Positions 1 through 8,114 of a stretch of DNA of 34,432 nt are shown piece by piece. Below the pieces are notes generated by a model, which was not told where the DNA came from, did not search any database, and saw only the letters and a program-made list of their open reading frames with translations. The first letter of the stretch is position 1; every line of letters starts with the position of its first letter. The position numbers and the translations under genes were made by a program. Source of the stretch: JAGXLC01 sp964472385 (GTDB lineage Bacteria > Bacteroidota > Bacteroidia > Bacteroidales > UBA12077); NCBI GenBank assembly GCA_964472385.1, contig CAYYLT010000004.1, forward strand, positions 1 to 34,432, in the 5' to 3' direction.

Positions 1-57
1 TGAAGGCTCACATGCCACTACTGGGCCCTCCCTGCGCACGCCACCCTGCCTTCCAAA

Positions 58-99
58 GCGAATGTGCGGATGAACATTTATTCACATCCGCACATTTGC
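58..99. repeat. Strong hairpin downstream of the FIST gene
   Basis: A perfect 12-bp inverted repeat, AATGTGCGGATG (61-72) and CATCCGCACATT (85-96), surrounds a 12-nt loop. It extends to 15 bp with one mismatch. It lies about 25 nt past the stop codon of the minus-strand FIST gene, where a terminator would be expected. No T-run follows the stem on that strand, so a classical intrinsic terminator is not clear. The rest of the first 121 bases shows nothing I recognise. Confidence 0.6.
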
Positions 100-121
100 G
101 GTGTCCGTTCGAGGTCTTTTT

Positions 122-1234
122 TTACCGGAACAGCAGCATGGTAGCTGTCTGGTTGATATGTCCTATGTAGCTCTCTCCATAAGTACTAAAACCCACTGTC
201 GGTACCTTCTTGAAAATATTTCCGTACTGTTGGGTTTGATTTTTGTTTTTTAGTTCAAGCGTTCTCAGAATACAGTTAAAATTCACGATGGCTGAAACAT
301 TGCCCATTTCTTCCATCTTATGGTCTAATGCAACCTTTGTATGCTCGACAATATCTTTGGAATCGAGGATTTTTAGATCCATCCCTTCTTTTATAGAACA
401 GTAAAAATATATGGTTTTTCCTTCCGTTCTTTGGGGACTTCGAACAAAAAAGTCATCCTGAAATACCAATCCAACGGGATGAGAGAAGAAAGTATCCGAT
501 ACTTTTTCTTCCGGGACGCCTGTTAATTCAGCATAGGCTTGAGTGGCAGGTTTGTTGTTAATTTCCAGTACTTTTCTGTTCGGTTCATCGGCTTTTGTCA
601 CCACCACATTTTTATTTGTTGCTTTAAAGCTTTGGGTTTTGAGAAAGTCAAATTTCGTCTTGCTTTTTACCAAGGCCAGTACAGCTGCATCTTTGTAGGT
701 TTTGCCATTGGCATAGATGTACGTCTGTTTAAATGCCAGGTCATCTCCGGCAGAACCTCCGATAAAAGATACATTGGTCAGGTCTCCAATCCGGTCATTG
801 ATGTTTTCTTCCTGCAGGCTGAGGCCATCGATCAGCACTATACCCACATATTTATCCGGAGCCAGGTCAGATGGCGGCGTCTCAAAATATTGTCCGAAAG
901 CATCAAATGCTTTATCAACTTGATTGCTGTCGGATTTGATGTTGTTTAAAACTTCAATTTTGCAGTCATCAATGATCTCCGGCCCAAATGCCATGGCCAC
1001 CATGGATTGATCAAGCATTTGCCCCGTAACAATTTCACCTGAAGAGCTGCAACCCATGGTAGGGACTTCGGGGAAAATGCTTTGTATTGAAGCACTTAGG
1101 CCTTCCGGATCTATGGAGGGAGAAGCAAAAAAAAGCAAAAGTCTGGTATCAAAGGGAACAATTTGTTTTTGAATATCTGCCGCTAGAGCCTGGGGGTCTT
1201 TTTCGCTGGAATAAGCTGTTTTTACTTTCATCAT
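122..1234 (-). CDS. FIST N- and C-domain sensory protein
   Basis: The 370-residue product matches the FIST architecture: an N-terminal FIST domain (about residues 25-220, with the PTMGCSSSGEI segment and the LIDGLS segment) followed by a FIST C-terminal domain (about 230-355, ending near VGFSTYGE). FIST domains are predicted to sense small ligands, possibly amino acids, and usually occur in signal-transduction proteins; here the domain stands alone. No signal peptide or membrane segment is visible, so it should be cytoplasmic. There are two tandem ATG codons (1234 and 1231); the first is used here. The gene lies 8 nt downstream of the 68-residue gene on the same strand, which suggests co-transcription. 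The ligand and output partner cannot be read from the sequence. Confidence 0.88.
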   Translation of the reverse strand: MMKVKTAYSSEKDPQALAADIQKQIVPFDTRLLLFFASPSIDPEGLSASIQSIFPEVPTMGCSSSGEIVTGQMLDQSMVAMAFGPEIIDDCKIEVLNNIKSDSNQVDKAFDAFGQYFETPPSDLAPDKYVGIVLIDGLSLQEENINDRIGDLTNVSFIGGSAGDDLAFKQTYIYANGKTYKDAAVLALVKSKTKFDFLKTQSFKATNKNVVVTKADEPNRKVLEINNKPATQAYAELTGVPEEKVSDTFFSHPVGLVFQDDFFVRSPQRTEGKTIYFYCSIKEGMDLKILDSKDIVEHTKVALDHKMEEMGNVSAIVNFNCILRTLELKNKNQTQQYGNIFKKVPTVGFSTYGESYIGHINQTATMLLFR

Positions 1235-1242
1235 ATTAAATT

Positions 1243-1449
1243 TTATTTTGTGGTTAACGTTATGTTGAACTGTTCGGCGACTCCTTCTATTTTGGATATT
1301 AAATCATCCGTGTCGGGCGTGCCGTCTGTAATGTCATCGGGGATAATCCCTTTAAACATGAGTTTCATTTTGATGTTATTACTCTGAAATTTGTTGCCCT
1401 GAGCTTTCTTTTCAATTAACTCATCAATCATTTTTTTTGCTTTTCCCAT
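1243..1449 (-). CDS. Small hypothetical protein co-transcribed with FIST gene
   Basis: A 68-residue ORF starting MGKAKKMIDELIEKK. It has a lysine-rich, helical-looking first third and an acidic middle (PDDITDGTPDTDD). There is no signal peptide, membrane segment or cysteine. I do not recognise the family. It counts as a real gene because it has an ATG start, sits directly upstream of the FIST gene with only 8 nt between them, and nothing else occupies the interval. The C-terminal part could form a short helix plus strand (LISKIEGVAEQFNITLTTK). A role as partner or regulator of the FIST protein is inferred from position only. Confidence 0.6.
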   Translation of the reverse strand: MGKAKKMIDELIEKKAQGNKFQSNNIKMKLMFKGIIPDDITDGTPDTDDLISKIEGVAEQFNITLTTK

Positions 1450-1812
1450 AAAGATTCATTTTTGAGGTTAACAATACTGTGGATAAGATTACTGCATGAG
1501 GGATTGCTGAAAAACACAAAAAGTCCTTTAAGTTTATATTTTTTTGTTCGCCTTTAGCACCTCATCTATTTCGTTGGCTTCAGCTCGCAGTATTTATATA
1601 CAGTTTCACTTTGCCGCCTCTTAGCTGATTTACTAAAGGCATTTTCATTAAACCCAAACCCGGAATTAACCCGCGGAATTAACCCGAACCCAAATTAGCT
1701 TCCTATTCCTATATATTCCTATGCTGTATGCTGTATGCTGGAATATACGGGCACAGGTTCAGATGGGTTACATGTTCGTCCCCACTTTTAGGCTGTTCAT
1801 CAAATGAAGGGA
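1450..1812. repeat. Non-coding gap with short tandem repeats
   Basis: No recognisable gene lies between the ABC exporter and the 68-residue gene. It holds a perfect 13-bp tandem duplication, CGGAATTAACCCG twice (1661-1686), flanked by AACCC-rich sequence. It also holds three head-to-tail copies of ATGCTGT/ATGCTGG (1721-1741) and several CCTAT runs just before them. A 22-codon minus-strand ORF (1580-1648) is treated under findings. The repeats look like slippage-prone spacer DNA. Confidence 0.6.
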
Positions 1813-4002
1813 TCAATTTCCAAGTTCCAGTTGATTTTTCACCAGGTGGTAGTATGCTCCTTTTTTTTCGGTCAGTTCTGTATGCGTTCCTTTTTCTATG
1901 ATCTTTCCTTTATCCAGCACAACGATCTGGTCTGCATTTTTAACTGTACTTAACCGGTGGGCTACAATAACGACGGTGCGACCTTGAAAGAAATTTTGGA
2001 GGTTGTTCATGATTACCTTTTCATTGTTCGCATCGAGGGCATTGGTAGCTTCATCGAAGAATATATATTCGGGGTTTTTGTAGACAGCCCGTGCGATCAG
2101 GATACGTTGTTGCTGGCCCTGGCTCATGCCGATCCCTTCCTTACCTATCTTGGTATTGTAACCCAGGGGCAGGGACTCTATATCGTCCTGTATATTTGCT
2201 GCCTTAACTGCATGCAGCAATTTTTCCCGGTCGATCGTTTCATCCGACACGGCGATGTTGTTGGCGATGGTATCGGAAAAAATGAAACCATCCTGCATGA
2301 CTACTCCACATTTGCTGCGCCATACGCGATTGCTGAAATTGCTCAAATGGATATCACCGATCTTCACATGTCCTTCAACGGGTTTGTAGAAACCCAGCAA
2401 CAATTTGATGAGTGTTGTTTTACCCGAACCGGATGCCCCTACTATTGCCGTCACTTTTTTCTCAGGGCACTGAAGGGTTACATCATTTAAGACATAGGGA
2501 GAATGGGGCCCTTCATATTGAAAATATACCTGCTGCACATTTAACTCGGCTTTCTCCGGCAGGATAGTTATCTTGGGTTTTTTGAGGTCTTCTTCCTCAT
2601 CCTTGTTATGTATCTCACCCAGTCTCTCCAGGCTGATCTTGGCATCCTGCGCCATGTGAAAAAAGCGGATCATCTGTTGAAGCGGGCTGTTAAGCTGTCC
2701 AATGATAAATTGCACGGCCAGCATCATGCCTAATGTCATGCTACCCTCTATCACTGCACTGGCTGCCAAAAAAATGATCACCACATTTTTGATCTCATTG
2801 ATGAATACACCACCCGCCTGCTGGTATTGTTGAAGGGATAAACCTTTCATTTCCACCCGGAACAAACGGGTTTGGATGCCTTCCCATTCCCATCGTTTCT
2901 GTCGCTCACAATTGTTTAGCTTAATCTCCTGCATACCGGTGATCAGTTGTATCAAATTGCTTTGGTTATCCGAAAGCTGTGCGAAACGCCGGTGGTCAAG
3001 CTCACGCCGCCGTTTCATGAATACCAGCACCCATGCAATATACAAAGCGCTGCCTGCTATAAAAACCGTAAAGATGAACCAGCTATATATGGCCAGCACA
3101 ATGCCAAATACAATAAGACTGATAAAGGAAAACAGCACATTAAGGGTATTGGTGGTTAAAAAATTTTCTATTCTTCTGTGGTCTTGAATGCGCTGTATCA
3201 AATCACCTGTCATCTTGGTGCTGAAAAATGCTACCGGTAATTTCATCAGCTTGGTCAGGAAATCAGATATGAGCGATATATTGACCCGGGTGCTCAAGTG
3301 CAGGAGAATCCAGCTTCGGATAAAATTTACCGTGGTTCTTCCGACAATAAGAACCAATTGCGCCAGGACGATCAGGGTAACAAAGCTTAGATCCTGGTTA
3401 TTGATACCCCGGTCAACAATTGCCTGGGTAAGGAAAGGAAAGATAAGCTGTAGCAAGCTGCCCAGTAACAGACCCAAAAACAATTGAACAATATATTTTT
3501 TGTAGGGCTTCAGATATTGCAATAAAAAGCCAAAGCCTGATTTATCCAGTTGTTCATCTTCTGCTTTGTGAAAATCGGGTGTGGGATTAAGCAGCAAACA
3601 CAATCCTTTATCGGCATCATCTTCACGGGTTGTGGCCCAACCCTGCATAAATTCTTCTTTAGGAAAACGTATCCTGCCCCTTGCAGGATCAGCAACGTAT
3701 ACCTTATTTTTTCGGATCTTGTAAATTACCACAAAGTGGTTTTGTTTCCAATGGGCGATACAGGGTAATGGTACCTCTTTCAGCAGTTGATCCCAGCTTA
3801 TCCGGACACCCATGCTTCGAAATCCGATCGATTCTGCGGCATCACTGATGCCCATCATCGAAACACCTTCCCGCGTGATATAGCTGCGATCGCGAAGGGT
3901 TTGGAGGGAATAATGCTTCCCATAGTAACGGGCTATCATTCGAAGGCAGGAGGGCCCGCAGTCTGTAGCATCATGCTGGGCATAGTGGGGGAACCTGGGC
4001 AT
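1813..4002 (-). CDS. C39 peptidase-containing ABC exporter (PCAT type)
   Basis: The 729-residue protein has three parts. An N-terminal C39 peptidase domain (about 1-140) carries Gln9, Cys15 in a TDCGPSC motif, His89 (NHFVV) and Asp105 (VADPA), the expected catalytic set. A six-helix ABC transmembrane domain spans about 165-450. The nucleotide-binding domain has Walker A GASGSGKTT (near 520-530), signature MSQGQ (near 625), Walker B FFDEATNALD (near 645) and H-loop VAHRLS. This family cleaves a leader after a double-glycine and exports the peptide or bacteriocin across the inner membrane, usually with an HlyD-type adaptor. No adaptor or convincing precursor gene adjoins it; the nearest HlyD gene is 23.5 kb away (27543-28865). 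The signature reads MSQGQ rather than LSGGQ. The substrate is unknown. Confidence 0.93.
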   Translation of the reverse strand: MPRFPHYAQHDATDCGPSCLRMIARYYGKHYSLQTLRDRSYITREGVSMMGISDAAESIGFRSMGVRISWDQLLKEVPLPCIAHWKQNHFVVIYKIRKNKVYVADPARGRIRFPKEEFMQGWATTREDDADKGLCLLLNPTPDFHKAEDEQLDKSGFGFLLQYLKPYKKYIVQLFLGLLLGSLLQLIFPFLTQAIVDRGINNQDLSFVTLIVLAQLVLIVGRTTVNFIRSWILLHLSTRVNISLISDFLTKLMKLPVAFFSTKMTGDLIQRIQDHRRIENFLTTNTLNVLFSFISLIVFGIVLAIYSWFIFTVFIAGSALYIAWVLVFMKRRRELDHRRFAQLSDNQSNLIQLITGMQEIKLNNCERQKRWEWEGIQTRLFRVEMKGLSLQQYQQAGGVFINEIKNVVIIFLAASAVIEGSMTLGMMLAVQFIIGQLNSPLQQMIRFFHMAQDAKISLERLGEIHNKDEEEDLKKPKITILPEKAELNVQQVYFQYEGPHSPYVLNDVTLQCPEKKVTAIVGASGSGKTTLIKLLLGFYKPVEGHVKIGDIHLSNFSNRVWRSKCGVVMQDGFIFSDTIANNIAVSDETIDREKLLHAVKAANIQDDIESLPLGYNTKIGKEGIGMSQGQQQRILIARAVYKNPEYIFFDEATNALDANNEKVIMNNLQNFFQGRTVVIVAHRLSTVKNADQIVVLDKGKIIEKGTHTELTEKKGAYYHLVKNQLELGN

Positions 4003-4036
4003 GTAAATAATTATAATTTATAATTGATTTAAGAGG

Positions 4037-4069
4037 TAAATATAAGAAATTTGAAACAAATAATTCCAA
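4037..4069 (-). promoter_or_regulatory. Possible promoter of the ABC exporter
   Basis: Read on the minus strand, TATATTTA (4037-4044) resembles the Bacteroidota -7 element TAnnTTTG with one mismatch. A TTGG (4066-4069) lies 21 nt further upstream, in place of the usual TTTG. A start would fall about 30 nt before the exporter ATG. The match is moderate, in an AT-rich divergent spacer where such words occur by chance. Confidence 0.28.
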
Positions 4070-4154
4070 TAATTATCGTACAAAAGCCCTCTTTATGCCA
4101 TACCTTTATACCTTATATGCCATCTACACGTTTTATACTGTTCAAAATGCTATT

Positions 4155-5198
4155 ATGAAAGCAGCAGTTATCAATAGATACAATCGAATTGAGTGGGAAT
4201 CGGTGGCCGATCCGCAGATCAAGGAAGTGGAAGTATTGGTTAAAGTAAGGTATGCCAGCATTTGCGGCAGCGATCAACATATCTTATCCGGCGATTTTCA
4301 CCCCCGTACCCAACTGCCTTTGATTCCCGGGCATGAATTTGCAGGGGAAGTAGTGGAGACCGGGAGCAAGGTCTCGAACGCCCGAAAAGGCGACCGGGTG
4401 ACTGTTGATCCGATCATTTGGTGCGGAGAGTGTGCTGCCTGTAAAGCGGGCCAATATCCTGCCTGTTCGTCTTTGAAGCTGATTGGGGTGGATATGGATG
4501 GCGGCTTTGGTGAATACGTGGCTGTTAGGGAGGATCGGCTTTTCCATCTGGATGACAATATTGACGACCGTACGGCTGCCTTGGTCGAAGTCCTGTCCAT
4601 TGGTTTTCATGCTGCCAGCAGGGGTGATGTGGGGCAGGGTGATCATATTGTCATCTGGGGAGCAGGCAAAGTAGGCCAATGCATCTTGCAGGCGGTAAAA
4701 ACCAAAACCGAGCAGCCGGTGATCATGGTAGATCCTGTTGAAAACCGGCTTAACATGGCATTAAAAGCTTTTCCTGATACCATGGTGATCAATCCGGAGA
4801 AAGAAGATCCGGTAGCCCGTATTATGGAACTTACAGGCAACAGGGGAGTGGATGTTGGCTTTGAAGCCGTGGGTCATGCCAAACCGGTTGAGGGTGTGCC
4901 CCATCCGGTAAGAGGTTGTGTGCAAAGCATCCGGGGAGCAGGAAGGGTGGTTGTGCTTGGACTTTCAGATGAGCCCGCTACCCTGAATATGAAAGAATTT
5001 ATATGGAAGGAAGCCAAAATTATCGCTTCACGCGTTAGTCACGGTGAATTTAGTGAAACCATCAGCCATCTCTTTGCTTATCAGCTCAGGGCCGACAACC
5101 TTATTACCGCCCGGATGCCGGCATCCAAAGCTCAGGAAGCATTCACCAGGCTGGAAGAACATCCGGAAGACCATCTGAAAATATTGCTTGCTTTTTGA
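4155..5198 (+). CDS. Zinc-dependent medium-chain alcohol/polyol dehydrogenase
   Basis: This is a medium-chain dehydrogenase of the sorbitol / L-threonine dehydrogenase branch, which oxidises a secondary alcohol with NAD(P). The catalytic zinc ligands are visible as Cys37 (SICGSDQH) and His60-Glu61 (PGHEFAG). The structural zinc site is the four cysteines 90, 93, 96 and 104 (CGECAACKAGQYPAC). The Rossmann motif is WGAGKVGQ near 170. The ATG at 4155 starts MKAAVINRYNRIEW, the usual family N-terminus; an upstream in-frame ATG at 4095 would add 20 untypical residues. At 347 residues it is full length. The substrate cannot be told; neighbouring genes (exporter upstream, propeller lipoprotein downstream) do not reveal a pathway. 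Confidence 0.9.
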   Translation: MKAAVINRYNRIEWESVADPQIKEVEVLVKVRYASICGSDQHILSGDFHPRTQLPLIPGHEFAGEVVETGSKVSNARKGDRVTVDPIIWCGECAACKAGQYPACSSLKLIGVDMDGGFGEYVAVREDRLFHLDDNIDDRTAALVEVLSIGFHAASRGDVGQGDHIVIWGAGKVGQCILQAVKTKTEQPVIMVDPVENRLNMALKAFPDTMVINPEKEDPVARIMELTGNRGVDVGFEAVGHAKPVEGVPHPVRGCVQSIRGAGRVVVLGLSDEPATLNMKEFIWKEAKIIASRVSHGEFSETISHLFAYQLRADNLITARMPASKAQEAFTRLEEHPEDHLKILLAF

Positions 5199-5241
5199 AA
5201 AGCTGAAAAGGACCTGAAAACCAAGCAATAATACTTTACGA

Positions 5242-5272
5242 TTTGCAAGAAATGAACAAATTGTTATTTTTA
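5242..5272 (+). promoter_or_regulatory. Candidate Bacteroidota promoter before the propeller lipoprotein
   Basis: TTTG (5242-5245), a 19-nt spacer and TATTTTTA (5265-5272) fit the Bacteroidota vegetative consensus TTTG / TAnnTTTG, with only the last base of the -7 element differing. It would give a leader of about 60 nt before the ATG at 5342. This leader contains three similar CGTAAA-like units (about 5287-5306). Confidence 0.5.
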
Positions 5273-5341
5273 GCATGTCAATAAAATCGTAAAACCGTAA
5301 AGCCGTGAACACTACCTGTCAAAATTATAATCCGCTGAGCT

Positions 5342-6301
5342 ATGAAATCTGATGATCTTTATGCTATCCACACTTATGGTTTACAAAGGAAGAAAGTTAT
5401 ATGGAATGGAGTATTTGGTTGTTTTCTGTGTTTTGTCTTCCTGTTGGCCGGATGCACGAACTATTCGGAAAAAGCCGAAGTGATACTTGAAAAAACCGGT
5501 ACTAAAGGCGGTGTTATCGTTTATGTTGGCGTTGAAAACGGCCGGATGACAGCAGCGTTTTATCGGGATAGCGCTTTTGTCGTTCACGGACTTGCGGAAA
5601 ACAAGACCAATGTGCGAAAAGCCCGCAAATACATTTTGGATAAGGAACTGTATGGTAAGGTCTCGGTAGAGCATTGGAACGGTCAAAGCCTTCCTTATGT
5701 TGATAATATGGTTAATCTTTTAGTTGCCAGCCAGGGGCAGGATGTATTAAAGGAAGAGATCATGCGAGTTTTGGCGCCAGGTGGAATGGCTTATATCCGG
5801 AATGACGATCAATGGGTGGTCAAGGAAAAAAACAGGCCGGAAGGCATGGATGATTGGCCGCATTACCTTTACAACACAAGCAACAATGCCGTTTCGGAGG
5901 ATATGCTGGTAGAACCTCCGAGGAACCTTCAATGGGTTGGTAAACCCAAATGGACCAGGCACCACGATCTTATGGAAAGCATTAGCGCTATGGTTTCCAG
6001 TGGCGGACGTATATTCTACATCCTGGATGAAGGCCCAACGGCATCCGTTTTTCTTCCTTCCGATTGGAAATTGATCGCCAGAGATGCCTTCAATGGCAAA
6101 ATACTCTGGAAAAAACCCATTCACTCATGGGTAAATCCTTTGTGGCCATTGAAAAGTGGACCGGCTCAACTGCCCAGGCGACTGGTCGCTCATGAAAACC
6201 AGGTATTTGCCACCCTTTCTATTGATGGCCCACTGAGAAAGCTTGATGCTGCTACCGGTGAGGTTTTACATACTTACAAACCAAACTCGGAGGCGATTTG
6301 A
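5342..6301 (+). CDS. Methyltransferase-like/PQQ propeller lipoprotein, N-terminal part (frame-disrupted)
   Basis: The 319-residue reading frame begins with a basic n-region, a hydrophobic stretch and a lipobox LLAGC, so it should be a lipoprotein exported across the inner membrane. Residues about 55-150 look like a class I SAM-methyltransferase fold (GGVIVYVGVENGR at the nucleotide-binding position, then EIMRVLAPGGMAYI), although the glycine-rich loop is degenerate. A PQQ/quinoprotein-type beta-propeller starts near residue 175 (WPHYLYNTSNNAVS, then LDAATGEVLHTYKPN). The frame stops at 6299-6301, inside a propeller blade. The propeller continues in another frame from 6298, so this is very likely the front half of one gene. 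The methyltransferase-plus-propeller arrangement is, to my recollection, shared with Planctomycetes and some Bacteroidota. Activity is unknown. Confidence 0.7.
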   Translation: MKSDDLYAIHTYGLQRKKVIWNGVFGCFLCFVFLLAGCTNYSEKAEVILEKTGTKGGVIVYVGVENGRMTAAFYRDSAFVVHGLAENKTNVRKARKYILDKELYGKVSVEHWNGQSLPYVDNMVNLLVASQGQDVLKEEIMRVLAPGGMAYIRNDDQWVVKEKNRPEGMDDWPHYLYNTSNNAVSEDMLVEPPRNLQWVGKPKWTRHHDLMESISAMVSSGGRIFYILDEGPTASVFLPSDWKLIARDAFNGKILWKKPIHSWVNPLWPLKSGPAQLPRRLVAHENQVFATLSIDGPLRKLDAATGEVLHTYKPNSEAI

Positions 6302-7662
6302 CCACGCTGGTTATGGCTGATAACTCCGTCTATGTGGCAAGAAAAGATAACCATACCCTTTATGCCCTGAATGCTTTCAATGGTAAGCAACGGTGGCATT
6401 ATACCACAGGAGGCATCATTGATTCACCGCCAACAATATATCATAATAAGGTCTACTTCGGCTCTGCCGATGGTTATGTATACTGTCTGGAAGCATCCGG
6501 GGGCGAACTGATATGGAAGTTTCATGCCGCACCCGCCCACCAAAAAATATTGGCTGAAGGACAACTGGAATCTCTCTGGCCGGTTACGGGCAACGTTATG
6601 ATTCAGGATGGGGAAGTTTGGTTTGTTGCAGGGCGGTCGATGTTCCTGGATGGAGGTTTGTATCTCTACCGCCTCAATGCTGTTACCGGCGAAAAGATTG
6701 CTGTCAACCAGATGAATGAAACAAATCCGGAAACGGGTGCCCATCTTCAGCAAGCTGCTACCTGGCTGACCATGCCGGTGGCTTCGCCCGATATTCTGTC
6801 CACCGATGGAAGATATGTATATATGCGTTCCCAGAAATTCAATAAACAAGGTAAACGCATGGCAATCGACCAGCTTTCTGACCAGTCCTATGAACAACTT
6901 ATGGGCAGGGAAATGAAACGTGAATTTTCACAAATGTTTAATCATGCAGGTCCATTGCAGGTAACTTTCAAGAATTATCATCATTTGTTCCTGGATAGTA
7001 TGCATTCCGTAAAAATAGAAGACAACCACCTGTTTGCACCCTACGGGTATTTGGATGATTCCTGGTTTCATCGTGCTTACTGGGTTTACGGAAAGCACTA
7101 TCTCGGAGGATGGAATGGTTATTATGTGGCCGGGCAATATGCGCCATCCGGACGTATAGTGGTTCATGACCGTGACAATGTATATGCTTTTGGAAGAAAA
7201 CCCCAGTACTACCGGTGGACCAAACCCATGGAATACCAATTGTTTTCCACTTCAAAATCTATGGAAGTGGACACTACTCTGCTTTCAGAAAAAACTGCCA
7301 AATTGGAGAGAATCGGTGCTGAACCCATGTCATACCAATGGAATACTACCATACCCATTTTGGTGCAATCCATGGTTAAAGCCAATAATAAATTGTTTGT
7401 GAGCGGTCCGCCTGACCTGCTGGACGAGGAGAAAGCTCAAAGGCATTATACCGATTCCCTTGTCCAGGCCAATATGAAAAAACAGAAAGAAGCCCTTAAT
7501 GGGAAGCACGGAGGATGGTTATGGGCTTTTGACGGTGAATCAGGGAAGGTTTTGCAGAAATATCAAATTGCTTCCCCGCCGGTTTGGGATGGATTGATCG
7601 CAGCGGATCACAAACGGTTCATGGCAACGATGGACGGAAATGTTGTTTGCTGGGGGAAATAA
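6298..7662 (+). CDS. PQQ-type beta-propeller protein, C-terminal part (frame-disrupted)
   Basis: This 454-residue frame opens with a TTG that overlaps the stop of the preceding frame. It goes straight into propeller repeats (TLYALNAFNGKQRW, VYFGSADGYVYCLEASGG, LYLYRLNAVTGEK) and ends with a blade closing in GNVVCWGK. It has no signal peptide of its own, which argues against an independent secreted protein. Together the two parts make about 770 residues. They lie one frame apart (frame -1 at 6298), so one inserted or deleted base would join them. My memory of related proteins is that more sequence lies between the blade that ends part one and the HTLYALN blade here, so a larger deletion is also possible. 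The domain probably sits in the periplasm or on the surface. Confidence 0.7.
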   Translation: MTTLVMADNSVYVARKDNHTLYALNAFNGKQRWHYTTGGIIDSPPTIYHNKVYFGSADGYVYCLEASGGELIWKFHAAPAHQKILAEGQLESLWPVTGNVMIQDGEVWFVAGRSMFLDGGLYLYRLNAVTGEKIAVNQMNETNPETGAHLQQAATWLTMPVASPDILSTDGRYVYMRSQKFNKQGKRMAIDQLSDQSYEQLMGREMKREFSQMFNHAGPLQVTFKNYHHLFLDSMHSVKIEDNHLFAPYGYLDDSWFHRAYWVYGKHYLGGWNGYYVAGQYAPSGRIVVHDRDNVYAFGRKPQYYRWTKPMEYQLFSTSKSMEVDTTLLSEKTAKLERIGAEPMSYQWNTTIPILVQSMVKANNKLFVSGPPDLLDEEKAQRHYTDSLVQANMKKQKEALNGKHGGWLWAFDGESGKVLQKYQIASPPVWDGLIAADHKRFMATMDGNVVCWGK

Positions 7663-7755
7663 TGTTCGATTGTGCCTGCCACCATGGAGACAGGAATAAA
7701 CTATTGTACTATTCGGGGTGGCCACAAGAATCCGGTGTCTGCCTTTATGAAACAA

Positions 7756-7809
7756 GCATGATAAAAATAATTATTAACACACACGACAAAATGATTATTT
7801 TTATTATGC
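7756..7809. terminator. 20-bp stem-loop, possible bidirectional terminator
   Basis: Arms at 7756-7775 and 7790-7809 pair over 20 bp with only two G-U type differences around a 14-nt loop. The right arm is T-rich (TTATTTTTATTATGC). Its position between convergent genes, 94 nt after the propeller stop and 306 nt after the LiaF-like stop, fits a transcription barrier. No long T-run follows on either side, so a small mobile remnant is an alternative. Confidence 0.5.
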
Positions 7810-7852
7810 GGTTCCATCTGACCATTAAAAAATAAAAAAAATAGACAGTTGA

Positions 7853-7904
7853 AACCTGCATGCACCAGACTACACAACAAGGAGATGAATAAAGCATGCA
7901 GGTT
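7853..7904. repeat. Perfect 11-bp inverted repeat
   Basis: AACCTGCATGC (7853-7863) and GCATGCAGGTT (7894-7904) are exact reverse complements around a 30-nt spacer, and extend to 13 bp with one mismatch. There is no T-run and no adjacent gene start within 200 bp. It could be a second hairpin of the intergenic barrier or a protein-binding site. Confidence 0.55.
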
Positions 7905-8114
7905 CCATGGCGATTGGGCTGAATATTTCAAATTTTGCAGCGATATTAAATTGATATACAGGCTATAATAAGCTTTTATCCGAATAAAAAACACAATTTA
8001 CTACCTATGAATCATGAAGATTCAATCAGACAGAGACAATGGTTGGCATTTTCTCTGCAGTTACTTTCAAAGATTTATTTTTCCGTATATACAAGCGCAA
8101 ACTGTAGCAAAGCA

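Larger units (their letters stand above)
7663..8114. other. Non-coding spacer between convergent genes
   Basis: The gap separates the plus-strand propeller gene from the minus-strand LiaF-like gene. I find no convincing gene in it; the open frames have no recognisable domain and no signal peptide. It contains two strong inverted repeats, annotated separately (7756-7809 and 7853-7904), and is otherwise AT-rich. Confidence 0.6.

Noticed and set aside
6298..6301. Programmed ribosomal frameshift in the propeller gene
   Set aside because: No slippery heptamer or downstream pseudoknot is evident at the junction; a sequencing error, mutation or deletion is simpler.
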